Of a stretch of DNA of 64,000 nucleotides, positions 23,374-31,723 are shown in pieces. The notes beneath the pieces are model-generated. The model did not search any database. It was not told the origin of the DNA and saw only the letters and a program-made list of their open reading frames with translations. Each line of letters begins with the position of its first letter. The stretch's first letter is position 1. The stretch covers positions 248,001 to 312,000 of the forward strand of contig NZ_BSRQ01000006.1 of assembly GCF_030268685.1 (NCBI RefSeq), written 5' to 3'. A program made the position numbers and the translations under genes. Source of the DNA: Microtetraspora sp. NBRC 13810. GTDB lineage: Bacteria > Actinomycetota > Actinomycetes > Streptosporangiales > Streptosporangiaceae.

Positions 23374-24989
23374 CCGACCCGAACCACCGTGCTCTCCCCC
23401 GTTCCGTCCGCCTGTCCATGCCCCTGGCCCGTGACGTCGTCGTAGAGGTCGCCAAGCAGTACGGCGTGTGTATAAGGCCCGTCCCGCTCAAGCGCCTGGA
23501 CACCCGCACCGGCAAGACCGAGATCATCGACGTCCCCTGCGGGGCCACGCTCGAAGCCAAGTGCCCACCGTGTGCCCGGCGCAACCGGCAGCTCCGCAAG
23601 GCCCAATGCCGGGAGGGCTGGCACCTGGAAGCCGAACCGGTCACCACGCCCGAAGACCCGAATGCCGAACAGCAGTGGCTGGTGGAGTTCCGCGCCGACA
23701 TCCAAGCCCAGCGCGACCAAGCCCACGAGGCCGGCCAGGACACCACCGACCTGGACGCCGTCATCACCGGCCTGGACGAAGAGATCAACGCCGCCGGGAT
23801 GCGCGGCAATGTCCTGGGCCGGACCGCTCCCAAGCGTTCCCGCTCGACCCGCAGACGGCAGGACGCGCCAGACCTGCCCAAGCGCAAGATGACCGCAACG
23901 ACCCTCGGCCGGACCTTCACCAGCTCCGACGGCAAGACCTACCGGCCCTCACTGTTCCTTACCCTCACCCTCCCGTCCTACGGCAAGATCCGCGACGGCG
24001 TCCCGGTCGATCCAGAGAGCTACGACTACGCTCGCGCGGCTCGTGATGCGCTGCACTTCTCCAAGCTCGTGGACCGGTTCGTGCAGAACCTGCGCCGCGT
24101 GGCCGGGTACGACGTGCAGTACTTCGCCGCCGTCGAACCGCAAAAGCGCCTCGCACCGCATCTACACATGGCCATCCGCGGCACCCTGCCCCGTGCGGAG
24201 ATCAAGCAGATCGCCGCCGCCACCTATCACCAGGTGTGGTGGCCATCCGTAGATCGAGTTGTCTTCGATGGTGACCACCTGCCCGTGTGGGAGGAAGGCA
24301 CCGGCTACCTCGACCCGGCCACCGGCGAAGTCCTGCCCACCTGGGAACAGGCGCTTGACGCCCTCGACCAGGACGACGAAGCCGAACCCTTGCACGTGAT
24401 CCGGTTCGGCCAGCAGATCGACGTACAGGGCGTCCTGGCCGGAACCCCGGACGCCGACCAGTGCATCCGCTACCTGTCCAAGTACCTCACCAAGTCCCTC
24501 ACCGACACCCTCGACCCCGACGACACCGCCCAGCGCGAGCACGCCGCCCGCCTGGCGGACGCTCTGCGGTACGAACCGTGCTCGCCCACCTGCCCGAACT
24601 GGCTGCGCTACGGCATCCAGCCCAAGAACGCCAAGCCCGGCATGGCTCCAGGCCGGTGCCGTGGCAAGGCCCACAAGCCCGAACACCTCGGCTACGCCGG
24701 ACGCCGCGTCCTGGTCTCCCGCAAGTGGTCGAACAAGACCCTGACCGAGCACAAACAGGACCGCCGTACCTGGGTCCTGGAAGCTCTCGGCCAGGCAGGC
24801 GAACCCACCGACCCGCACCGGTACGTCTGGCGGCACGTCCCGGCCGGAGACGCCAACGTGCCTTCACTCGCCGCCCGCCTCCTCAGATCGGTCCACGAAC
24901 GCCAGCGATGGCGAGCCCACCTCCAAAAGCTCCAAGCCCAAGCAACCGGACAAGACCTTTCGGCAATCGATACGGAAAGGGCGGCGTGA
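23370..24989 (+). CDS. repSA: Rolling-circle replication initiator (RepSA type)
   Basis: A 539-residue initiator of the pSAM2 RepSA family. Four Cys near 57-80 (C57, C65, C68, C80) form a zinc-finger-like cluster. HUH endonuclease motifs follow: FLTLTLPSYG near 193, APHLHMAIRG near 260 (metal-binding His pair), and a YLSKYLTKSL segment near 365 with the candidate nicking Tyr. It nicks one strand to start rolling-circle copying of the excised circle. The GTG start overlaps traSA. The stop overlaps the integrase start, leaving no room for an xis gene. Confidence 0.93.
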   Translation: MTDPNHRALPRSVRLSMPLARDVVVEVAKQYGVCIRPVPLKRLDTRTGKTEIIDVPCGATLEAKCPPCARRNRQLRKAQCREGWHLEAEPVTTPEDPNAEQQWLVEFRADIQAQRDQAHEAGQDTTDLDAVITGLDEEINAAGMRGNVLGRTAPKRSRSTRRRQDAPDLPKRKMTATTLGRTFTSSDGKTYRPSLFLTLTLPSYGKIRDGVPVDPESYDYARAARDALHFSKLVDRFVQNLRRVAGYDVQYFAAVEPQKRLAPHLHMAIRGTLPRAEIKQIAAATYHQVWWPSVDRVVFDGDHLPVWEEGTGYLDPATGEVLPTWEQALDALDQDDEAEPLHVIRFGQQIDVQGVLAGTPDADQCIRYLSKYLTKSLTDTLDPDDTAQREHAARLADALRYEPCSPTCPNWLRYGIQPKNAKPGMAPGRCRGKAHKPEHLGYAGRRVLVSRKWSNKTLTEHKQDRRTWVLEALGQAGEPTDPHRYVWRHVPAGDANVPSLAARLLRSVHERQRWRAHLQKLQAQATGQDLSAIDTERAA

Positions 24990-26110
24990 TGACGAACAGG
25001 CAAGGCCGGCGGCGCTTCGGTAGCATCCGCAAGCTGCCCTCCGGACGTTTCCAGATCCGGTATCCCGGCCCTGACGGGAGTCTGCGTAACGGCGAATCGA
25101 CCTACGCCACAGAACGTGACGCGGACAAGGCGTTGTCCCTCATAGAGGCGAAGCTGACCACAGGCGATTGGACAGATCCTCAGCGCTCCAAGACAAAGCT
25201 CGGCGACTATGCCACGAAGTGGATCGAAGAACGGACCAACCTGCGTCCTCGCACGGTCGAGATCTACAGGGGCCTCCTACGTCGCTACGTCGTTCCGCAT
25301 CTCGGGAATGCCCCTATCGGCAAAATCGATACGGCCATGGTCCGCGAGTGGCGGGCGGCTCTCGTAAGCAAGGGAGTCGGTGCTTCGGAAGTCGCCAAGT
25401 CCTACCGGTTCCTGCGGGCCGTACTCATGACCGCCAGCGATGACCGGATCATCCCCCGGAACCCCTGTCGCATCCGTGGTGCCGGCGAGGAGAAGCCGGA
25501 GGAGCGGCCGGTTCTCACGGTGGCGAAGGTGTTCGAGCTGGCGGACCTGATGCCGGAACGGCTTCGCGCGCTGATCCTGCTCGCGACCTTCGCGAGTCTG
25601 CGATGGGGCGAGGTGGCGGCGCTCCGGCGGATGGACCTCGACCTCAACGCCAAGACGGTCAGTGTTCGGCAACAGCACGTCGAACTCGACACGGGAGAAC
25701 TGCTCGTCGGCCCACCCAAGTCACGCGCGGGCATCCGTACTGTCGCCATCCCGGAAGCCATCCTGCCCGCCCTGCGACACCACCTGGACACCTTCACCGC
25801 CCCAGAAGAGGACGCCCTGATCTTCACGGGCGCAAGGGGCGGCATCCTCCGGCGCAGCAACTTCCGCCGGGCCGCGAACTGGGACGAGAACACCAAGAGG
25901 ATCGGCCACACCGGCCTGCACTTCCACGACCTCCGGCACACGGGCAACACCATCGCGGCAAGCGCCGGGGCAAGCCTCCGGGACCTCATGGAGCGCATGG
26001 GCCACGACTCCGTACGCGCCGCCCTGATCTACCAGCACAGCACGGCGGAGGCGGATCGCAAGATCGCGAACGCCATGGACAGCAAGATCGCGGAGATGCT
26101 GCCGCCGTAG
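24989..26110 (+). CDS. int: Tyrosine-type site-specific integrase
   Basis: A 373-residue integrase. The N-terminal AP2-like arm-binding region (FGSIRKLPSGRFQIRYPGPDG) is at 10-40, then the SAM-like core-binding domain to about 165, then the catalytic domain with Arg in FASLRWGEV near 203, HDLRHTG near 312, MGHDS near 337 and Tyr in LIYQHS near 346. It recombines the element with the tRNA-Val 3' end 90 bp downstream. An in-frame GTG at 24986 is an alternative start. A terminator and arm sites follow directly. Confidence 0.95.
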   Translation: MTNRQGRRRFGSIRKLPSGRFQIRYPGPDGSLRNGESTYATERDADKALSLIEAKLTTGDWTDPQRSKTKLGDYATKWIEERTNLRPRTVEIYRGLLRRYVVPHLGNAPIGKIDTAMVREWRAALVSKGVGASEVAKSYRFLRAVLMTASDDRIIPRNPCRIRGAGEEKPEERPVLTVAKVFELADLMPERLRALILLATFASLRWGEVAALRRMDLDLNAKTVSVRQQHVELDTGELLVGPPKSRAGIRTVAIPEAILPALRHHLDTFTAPEEDALIFTGARGGILRRSNFRRAANWDENTKRIGHTGLHFHDLRHTGNTIAASAGASLRDLMERMGHDSVRAALIYQHSTAEADRKIANAMDSKIAEMLPP

Positions 26111-26145
26111 GCGAGTGGTCAACGGGAAAGGCAGCCGACCGAAGC

Positions 26146-26165
26146 TAATGGCACGTTAATGGCAC
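26146..26165 (+). promoter_or_regulatory. Probable integrase arm-type sites (right arm)
   Basis: Two TAATGGCAC repeats 11 bp apart (26146 and 26157), matching the pair at 13812/13823 on the other side. The copy in the integrase remnant at 13.64 kb keeps only one of the two. Confidence 0.6.
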
Positions 26166-26202
26166 GAGCCCCGTTTTCCCTGATGGGAGACGGGGCTCTT
26201 TT
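26166..26202 (+). terminator. Integrase terminator
   Basis: GAGCCCCGTTTTCCC pairs with GGGAGACGGGGCTC and is followed by TTTT: a rho-independent terminator between int and the oppositely oriented tRNA. Its U-tract begins the 53-bp att identity. Confidence 0.8.
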
Positions 26203-26251
26203 CGCAGGTGGGCGGTACTGGGTTCGAACCAGTGACCCCTCGCTTGTAAGG
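26199..26251 (-). mobile_element. attR of the 12.5-kb element
   Basis: 53 bp identical to attL at 13678-13730. It covers the tRNA-Val 3' half from the anticodon loop onward. Integration here regenerates a whole tRNA gene, so the host loses nothing. The element bounded by the two sites is about 12.5 kb. Confidence 0.9.
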
Positions 26252-26280
26252 CGAGTGCTCTACCGCTGAGCTAACCGCCC
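26209..26280 (-). tRNA. tRNA-Val (anticodon UAC)
   Basis: A 72-nt tRNA on the minus strand. The acceptor stem GGGCGGT pairs with ACCGCCC and the discriminator is A. The D arm is GCTC/GAGC, the anticodon stem CTCGC/GCGAG with loop CTTACAA giving UAC, a 5-nt variable region follows, and the T arm is ACTGG-TTCGAAC-CCAGT. CCA is not encoded. It is the integration target of the whole island. All stems are intact. Confidence 0.96.
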
Positions 26281-26342
26281 GTGTCGTACCGCGGCACTAC
26301 ACCTTACGACAATGCCGGGCGTGGCGCACATCGAGTGGGGGC

Positions 26343-26654
26343 TCAGTGGTGGCCGAGGACGCGGTTGAGGGCGGCTTCGACCTCGGCGGAGAGGCCGGGG
26401 GGTGGTGGGGAGGCGGGTAGGTGGGTGGAGCAGTGGGCCTGGCGGACGGTGCCGCAGGTGCGGCACTCGACCTCGCCCAGGCGGCAGATGAGGGCGATGG
26501 AGCCGCAGGAGGCGCAGGTGTCGAGTTCCAGGTCGTGGGCGCGCTGGCAGTCCGGGCAGATGAGGACCTGGGTCTCGTGGCGCACGCCGCGTTTCCACGG
26601 GCTGGCGCCACGGACCGGGTCGGTCTGCCGGGCCCCGCATCGGTAGCAGGGCAT
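26343..26654 (-). CDS. Zinc-ribbon protein
   Basis: A 103-residue protein with four Cys pairs: CYRCG at 3-6, CPDC near 33-36, CASCG near 48-51 and CRTCG near 65-68. Pairs one and two, and three and four, would make two zinc ribbons. The C-terminal GLSAEVEAALNRVLGHH is a short helix. Rubredoxin-like or nucleic-acid-binding roles are possible. It lies between the tRNA and the peroxiredoxin gene on the same strand. The four-pair pattern is clear, the function is not known. Confidence 0.8.
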   Translation of the reverse strand: MPCYRCGARQTDPVRGASPWKRGVRHETQVLICPDCQRAHDLELDTCASCGSIALICRLGEVECRTCGTVRQAHCSTHLPASPPPPGLSAEVEAALNRVLGHH

Positions 26655-26681
26655 CGTGCTCCTCCTCGAACGAAAAACTGA

Positions 26682-27140
26682 TCAGGAGATGTCGGCGAGC
26701 GCCTTGGTGTAGTCGGAGATGTCGCGGGCCGTCGGCACCGGGACGACGATCTTCCAGCGGACCACGCCCTCCGCGTCGATGATGAAGGTGCCGCGGTTGG
26801 CGAACCCCCTCTCCTCGTCGAAGACACCGTACGTCCGGGCGACCTGTCCGTGCGGCCAGAAGTCGGAGAGCAGCGGGAAGTCGAAGCCCTCCTTGTCGGC
26901 CCAGGCCCGGTGGGTGTAGACGGAGTCCACCGAGACCGTGACGACCTGCACGTCCTCCGGCGCGGCGGCGACGAACTCGTCCCGCAGGGCGCAGAGTTCC
27001 CCACCGCAGACGCCGCTGAACGCGAACGGGTAGAAGATCAGCACGACTTTCTTGCCGCGGAGGCCGGACAGGCCGACCTTGGCGCCGTGCTGGTCCCGAA
27101 GTTCGAAATCCGGCGCAATGGAACCGACTTCGACCGACAT
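26682..27140 (-). CDS. Peroxiredoxin (AhpE/BCP type)
   Basis: A 152-residue thioredoxin-fold peroxidase reducing hydroperoxides. It starts MSVEVGSIAPDFELRDQHG (ATG at 27140). FYPFAFSGVCGGELCALRDEF contains the peroxidatic Cys in the P/A-x3-T/S-x2-C motif and a second Cys five residues later, which could resolve the disulfide as in BCP. C-terminal NRGTFIIDAEGVVRWKIVVP is typical. Homologues named AhpE are one-Cys enzymes; the additional Cys here suggests a two-Cys mechanism. DUF3052 and aceE lie upstream, a common actinobacterial order. Confidence 0.92.
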   Translation of the reverse strand: MSVEVGSIAPDFELRDQHGAKVGLSGLRGKKVVLIFYPFAFSGVCGGELCALRDEFVAAAPEDVQVVTVSVDSVYTHRAWADKEGFDFPLLSDFWPHGQVARTYGVFDEERGFANRGTFIIDAEGVVRWKIVVPVPTARDISDYTKALADIS

Positions 27141-27242
27141 GTCACACGCCCTTTCAGATGAATGACGCCGTTGAACACGCGCCTTCATCCTGCCGTACGG
27201 CCCTGGCAGGCCGTACGGCAGGGCGGCCCCCGATGACGGCTT

Positions 27243-27671
27243 TCAGCGACGGGTCTTCGGAGCCACCAACCGGGTTCCCGACCAGTCGCGGGCGGCGCTG
27301 ATACTGCTGGTCTGCGAAAGACCGGCCGTAGTGGCGTCTTCCCCGATGTCACTCGGCTCCACGTGGCCGTTCCTGCCGGCTTTCGGCGTCAGCAGCCAGA
27401 TCTGGCCGCCGCCGGCCAGCGCGGTCTGAGCGTCGCTCAGCACGTCGAACAGGTCGCCGTCGCCGTCACGCCACCAGAGGAGCACCACGTCGACGACGTC
27501 CTCGTAATCCTCGTCGACCAGTTCGTTACCGGTGAGCTCCTCGATGGACTCGCGCAGTTCCTCGTCGGAGTCTTCCTCCCAGCCGATTTCCTGCACCACC
27601 TGACCCGGCTTGAGGCCGAGTCGTTCGGCCAGGCCGCGCTCGCCCTGCGCCTGACCCGCGGTCGCGCTCAC
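27243..27671 (-). CDS. DUF3052 family protein
   Basis: A 142-residue acidic protein. It contains AERLGLKPGQVVQEIGWEEDSDEELRESIEELTGNELVDEDYEDVVDVVLLWWRDGDGDLFDVLSDA, then GGQIWLLTPKAGRNGHVEPSDIGEDATTAGLSQTSSISAARDWSGTRLVAPK. This is the full DUF3052 pattern, an actinobacterial family usually beside aceE and a peroxiredoxin, as here. Function unknown. The TSSISAARDW-GTRL segment is the most conserved part in my recollection. Confidence 0.93.
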   Translation of the reverse strand: MSATAGQAQGERGLAERLGLKPGQVVQEIGWEEDSDEELRESIEELTGNELVDEDYEDVVDVVLLWWRDGDGDLFDVLSDAQTALAGGGQIWLLTPKAGRNGHVEPSDIGEDATTAGLSQTSSISAARDWSGTRLVAPKTRR

Positions 27672-27818
27672 GTCTATCCCTCCTGCTTGAATGGCCCCGC
27701 CTCATGCGGACTTCCGGCCCGATGAGGGCCTTCGCTTCGGCACAGTCCACACGCTGCAACCCACCGTCGTCAACGGTCGCCACGGCAACGAGCCGCAGGC
27801 TGGCGCGGACTACCCGAA

Positions 27819-28226
27819 TTAGTCGGACAAAAAAGACAAGCGGACCTGTCGATCCGGGTTGTCGACATTGAGATCGACGATGGCGATCGACTGCCACGTG
27901 CCCAGCGCGAGCCGGCCGTGCAGTACGGGCACCGACGCGTACGGCGGGATGAGCGCCGGCATCACGTGCGAGCGGCCATGCCCGCGGGAGCCGTGCGCGT
28001 GCCGCCATCGGTCGTCGGCGGGCAGCAGCCCGCCCAGCGCCGAGAGCAGGTCGTCGTCGCTGCCGGAACCGAGCTCGATCAGCGCCACCCCGGCGGTCGC
28101 GTGCGGGACGAACACGTGTAGCAGTCCGTCGCCTCCGCACTCCCTGGCGAAGCTCGCACACTCGGGAGTGATGTCGTGCACCCGCTCCCGTCCCCCGGTG
28201 GCCACCGCGATCTCCTTGGATCTCAC
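27819..28226 (-). CDS. yjbQ: YjbQ family protein (UPF0047)
   Basis: A 135-residue protein of the YjbQ/UPF0047 family, starting at the GTG at 28226 (VRSKEIAVATGGRERVHDITPE) with GGGGG upstream. Signature blocks are LLHVFVPHATAGVALIELGSG, DDLLSALGGLLP, and HVMPALIPPYASVPVLHGRLALGTWQSIAIVDLN. The His and Glu of these blocks form the conserved pocket. Homologues are annotated as having thiamine-phosphate synthase activity, a weak activity seen in E. coli. It precedes no thiamine genes here. Confidence 0.92.
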   Translation of the reverse strand: MRSKEIAVATGGRERVHDITPECASFARECGGDGLLHVFVPHATAGVALIELGSGSDDDLLSALGGLLPADDRWRHAHGSRGHGRSHVMPALIPPYASVPVLHGRLALGTWQSIAIVDLNVDNPDRQVRLSFLSD

Positions 28227-28236
28227 GCCCCCGATC

Positions 28237-28431
28237 TTACGGTCCCCGCTGAGCTGGGACGACGACAGCGTCGGGACCCGGGAAAACCAGCCCCGTATGC
28301 CCGTCGTCGAAGCGCACGACATACGGGGGGCCGCCCCCGGCGCCGCGGACCTCGATGATCTCCCCCCTGCGGTCCGGTTCTCCGACGATGCTGCCGTGAA
28401 CCAGGAGGCGATCGCCTACCGTCGCGTTCAT
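28237..28431 (-). CDS. DUF1918 protein
   Basis: A 64-residue protein. The ATG at 28431 has AGGAGG 7 bp upstream; an in-frame ATG 6 bp earlier overlaps the spacer. Sequence [30 protein letters not shown], then [23 protein letters not shown], is the DUF1918 barrel (SH3-like). Function unknown. It lies 10 bp from the yjbQ gene on the same strand and is likely co-transcribed. Confidence 0.92.
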   Translation of the reverse strand: MNATVGDRLLVHGSIVGEPDRRGEIIEVRGAGGGPPYVVRFDDGHTGLVFPGPDAVVVPAQRGP

Positions 28432-28437
28432 CCACAT

Positions 28438-28873
28438 CCCTCCTTTCGCGGTCCTTCCAGATTGGTACGGCTTGCCCGCTTCGGGAAGCGAAAAGTCCTC
28501 GCCAGGACGGACCCGGAAGGAACCACGACCGAATCGTTACGCTCCGCGTGAACACGCCTCCCCGACAGGTGTGCTGACCGGCAAAAATCCCCCCTGCGCG
28601 GTGCCAAGAAAGGGCCTCGGCCACCCGCCCGGAGCCGCCCCCCGGCGGCGCCCGACTCGCCCTGTGTCATCAGGGGCTACGTTCTTGCCGAAGGACCTGC
28701 GACAATCGTCCTACCATCGGTGGACTAGGCCACAATTACCCCCGCTGCCAGCCGGGACATCTTGGTTACCCGAAAGTAGAGATGCGCTTTCGGGGGTAAG
28801 CAGCCAGGATGGAAGCGACCTAGCACACAACACGAAGAGGCTTCACAAGTCCATCCTCGGAAGGCGAGACCCA
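28438..28873. other. aceE leader region
   Basis: A 436-bp divergent intergenic region between DUF1918 and aceE that must hold both promoters. Its only clear structure is the hairpin at 28766-28798. I recognise no known riboswitch. Confidence 0.5.
28766..28798 (+). promoter_or_regulatory. Hairpin in the aceE leader
   Basis: TTACCCGAAAG pairs with CTTTCGGGGGTAA across a 10-bp loop, about 75 bp before the GTG of aceE. It could be an operator or an mRNA structure. There is no U-tract, so it is not an intrinsic terminator. Confidence 0.45.
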
Positions 28874-31627
28874 GTGGCTTCCGGACGCCAGCGTTTCTCG
28901 ATCATCAGTGACGGCCTACCCAGCCAACTGCCTGATGTCGACCCCAGCGAGACCCAGGAGTGGCTCGAGTCGCTCGACACCGTCGTGAAGACGGAGGGAC
29001 GAAGCCGAGCCCGATACTTGATGTTGCGCCTGCTGGAGCGGGCCCGAGAACACCAGGTCGGCGTGCCCGGTCTGCGCAGCACCGACTACATCAACACGAT
29101 CCCGCCGGAGCGGGAGCCCTGGTTCCCCGGCGACGAGCACGTCGAGCGGCGCATCCGGGCCTACATCCGGTGGAACGCCGCGGTCATGGTCTCCAGGGCC
29201 AACGCGCGCACCAACGTGGGCGGCCACATCGCCACCTACGCGTCGGCGGCCTCGCTGTACGAGGTGGGTTTCAACCACTTCTTCCGCGGCAAGGACCACG
29301 GCGAGTCCGGCGACCAGGTCTTCATCCAGGGACATGCCGCGCCGGGCATCTACGCGCGGGCGTTCCTGGAGGGCCGGCTCAACGAGGCCCAGCTCGACGC
29401 CTTCCGCCAGGAGCTGTCCCACGGCTTCAAGGGACTGCCGTCCTACCCGCACCCGCGGCTGATGCCGGACTTCTGGGAGTTCCCGACCGTCTCCATGGGG
29501 CTCGGCCCGATCAGCGCGATCTACCAGGCGCGGTTCAACCGCTACCTGCTCAACCGCAAGATCAAGGACACCAGCCGCAGCCACGTGTGGTGCTTCCTCG
29601 GCGACGGCGAGATGGACGAGCCGGAGTCGCTGGGCGCGATCGGCCTGGCCGCCCGCGAGGAGCTGGACAACCTCACCTTCATCATCAACTGCAACCTCCA
29701 GCGCCTCGACGGCCCGGTGCGCGGCAACGGCAAGATCATCCAGGAGATGGAGTCGTTCTTCCGCGGCGCCGGGTGGAACGTCATCAAGGTCGTCTGGGGC
29801 CGTGACTGGGACCCGCTGCTGGCCGCCGACGTGGACGGCGTGCTCGTCAACAAGATGAACACCACTCCCGACGGGCAGTTCCAGACCTACTCCGTCGAGT
29901 CCGGCGAGTACATCCGCGAGCACTTCTTCGGCGACGACCCCCGGCTGCGCAAGATGGTCGAGCACATGTCCGACGACGACATCCGCAAGCTGTCGCGCGG
30001 CGGCCACGACTACCGCAAGGTCTACGCGGCCTTCAAGTCGGCCAGGGAGCACGTCGGGCAGCCCACGGTCATCCTCGCCCAGACGATCAAGGGCTGGACC
30101 CTGGGCAAGGACTTCGAGGCGCGCAACGCCACGCACCAGATGAAGAAGATGTCCAAGGCCGAGCTGAAGGAGTTCCGCGACCGGCTCTACCTGCCGATCC
30201 CGGACTCCGCGCTGGAAGGCGACCTGCCGCCCTACTTCCACCCGGGCGAGGACGACGAGGAGATCGCCTACATGCAGGAGCGCCGGGCGGCGCTCGGCGG
30301 TTACCTGCCCAAGCGGACCGTGCGGGCCAAGGCGCTCAAGCTCCCCGGCGACGCGGCCTACGCCGACCTGAAGAAGGGGTCCGGCAAGCAGTCGGTGGCC
30401 ACCACGATGGCCTTCGTCCGCCTGCTCAAGGACCTCATGCGGGACAAGGAGATCGGGGCGAGGTTCGTCCCCATCATCCCGGACGAGGCGCGCACGTTCG
30501 GCATGGACGCGATGTTCCCGACGGCCAAGATCTACTCGCCGCACGGGCAGACCTACGAGGCGGTCGACCGCAACCTGCTGCTGTCCTACAAGGAGTCGAC
30601 CGAGGGCCAGATCCTGCACGAGGGCATCAGCGAGGCCGGGTCGATGGCCTCCACCCTCGCCGCCGGCACGGCCTACGCGACGCACGGCGAGCACATGGTG
30701 CCGGTCTACGTCTTCTACTCCATGTTCGGCTGGCAGCGCACCGCCGACCAGATGTGGCAGCTCGCCGACCAGATGGGCCGGGGCTTCCTGCTCGGCGCCA
30801 CCGCCGGCCGTACCACGCTGAACGGCGAGGGCCTCCAGCACGAGGACGGTCACACGCCGCTCATCGCCTCGACCAACCCGGCCGCGGTGGCCTACGACCC
30901 GTCGTGGGCCTTCGAGATCGCGCACATCGTGCAGGACGGCCTGCGCCGCATGTACGGCGAGCAGCCGGAGAACGTCTTCTACTACCTCACCGTCTACAAC
31001 GAGCCCTACCAGCAGATGGCCCAGCCGGAGGGCCTCGACGTGCAGGGCCTGCTCCAGGGCCTGTACAAGCTGGCCGGCGCGCCGGCGAGCGACGAGCAGC
31101 GGCCGAAGGCGAACATCCTGGTGTCCGGCGTCGCCGGCCCGTGGGCGCTGGAGGCGCAGCGCATGCTGGCGCAGGAGTGGGGCGTGGCGGCCGACGTGTG
31201 GTCGGCCACCTCCTGGACGGAGCTGCGCCGCGAGGCGCTGGCCTGCGAGGAGCACAACCTGCTCAACCCGGATGCCGAGCAGCGGGTGCCTTACCTGACC
31301 CGGCTGCTCACCGGGGTGCAGGGGCCCTTCGTCGGGGTCAGCGACTACATGCGGGCCGTGCCCGACCAGATCTCGCAGTGGGTGCCGGGCGACTGGACCT
31401 CGCTGGGCACCGACGGCTTCGGCCTGTCCGACACCCGTTCGGCGCTGCGCCGCCACTTCCACGTGGACGCGGCGTCGATCACCCTGGCCGTGCTGACCCA
31501 GCTCGCCAGGCGCGGCGAGATCAAGCCCGAGCTGGTGCGCGAGGCGATCGCCCGCTACCACCTGAAGAACGGCGTGACCGAGGCCGGTGGCGCCGAGAGC
31601 AACGACACCCAGTCGATGGGCCTGTGA
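28874..31627 (+). CDS. aceE: Pyruvate dehydrogenase E1, homodimeric type
   Basis: A 917-residue enzyme that decarboxylates pyruvate with thiamine diphosphate and passes the acetyl group to lipoyl-E2. Landmarks are [22 protein letters not shown] near the N-terminus, [24 protein letters not shown], the ThDP/metal motif [47 protein letters not shown], and the C-terminal transketolase domains. GGAAGG precedes the GTG at 28874. A longer upstream frame is non-protein-like and rejected. Length matches E. coli AceE (about 890). A strong terminator follows. Confidence 0.97.
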   Translation: MASGRQRFSIISDGLPSQLPDVDPSETQEWLESLDTVVKTEGRSRARYLMLRLLERAREHQVGVPGLRSTDYINTIPPEREPWFPGDEHVERRIRAYIRWNAAVMVSRANARTNVGGHIATYASAASLYEVGFNHFFRGKDHGESGDQVFIQGHAAPGIYARAFLEGRLNEAQLDAFRQELSHGFKGLPSYPHPRLMPDFWEFPTVSMGLGPISAIYQARFNRYLLNRKIKDTSRSHVWCFLGDGEMDEPESLGAIGLAAREELDNLTFIINCNLQRLDGPVRGNGKIIQEMESFFRGAGWNVIKVVWGRDWDPLLAADVDGVLVNKMNTTPDGQFQTYSVESGEYIREHFFGDDPRLRKMVEHMSDDDIRKLSRGGHDYRKVYAAFKSAREHVGQPTVILAQTIKGWTLGKDFEARNATHQMKKMSKAELKEFRDRLYLPIPDSALEGDLPPYFHPGEDDEEIAYMQERRAALGGYLPKRTVRAKALKLPGDAAYADLKKGSGKQSVATTMAFVRLLKDLMRDKEIGARFVPIIPDEARTFGMDAMFPTAKIYSPHGQTYEAVDRNLLLSYKESTEGQILHEGISEAGSMASTLAAGTAYATHGEHMVPVYVFYSMFGWQRTADQMWQLADQMGRGFLLGATAGRTTLNGEGLQHEDGHTPLIASTNPAAVAYDPSWAFEIAHIVQDGLRRMYGEQPENVFYYLTVYNEPYQQMAQPEGLDVQGLLQGLYKLAGAPASDEQRPKANILVSGVAGPWALEAQRMLAQEWGVAADVWSATSWTELRREALACEEHNLLNPDAEQRVPYLTRLLTGVQGPFVGVSDYMRAVPDQISQWVPGDWTSLGTDGFGLSDTRSALRRHFHVDAASITLAVLTQLARRGEIKPELVREAIARYHLKNGVTEAGGAESNDTQSMGL

Positions 31628-31657
31628 CACCACCGGCCCGGTGACACCACGCGGAAC

Positions 31658-31691
31658 GGAGCGCCCCTCCCACTGCCGGGAGGGGCGCTCC
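31658..31691 (+). terminator. aceE terminator
   Basis: Perfect 14-bp stem GGAGCGCCCCTCCC / GGGAGGGGCGCTCC with a 6-nt loop. It lies between the convergent aceE and ABC permease genes and probably serves both. Confidence 0.85.
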
Positions 31692-31723
31692 GCCGCATCT
31701 GCGGAGCATCCGGGGAAGGCCGC

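Noticed and set aside
28472-28873. Extended N-terminus of AceE from an upstream start
   Set aside because: The added 134 residues are Pro/Arg/Ser-rich and unlike E1; GGAAGG precedes the GTG at 28874, where family similarity starts.
28916-31633. 905-codon open frame antisense to aceE
   Set aside because: GC-rich codon bias keeps antisense frames open; the product is Arg/Val/Gly-rich with no domain, while the plus strand encodes an unmistakable AceE.
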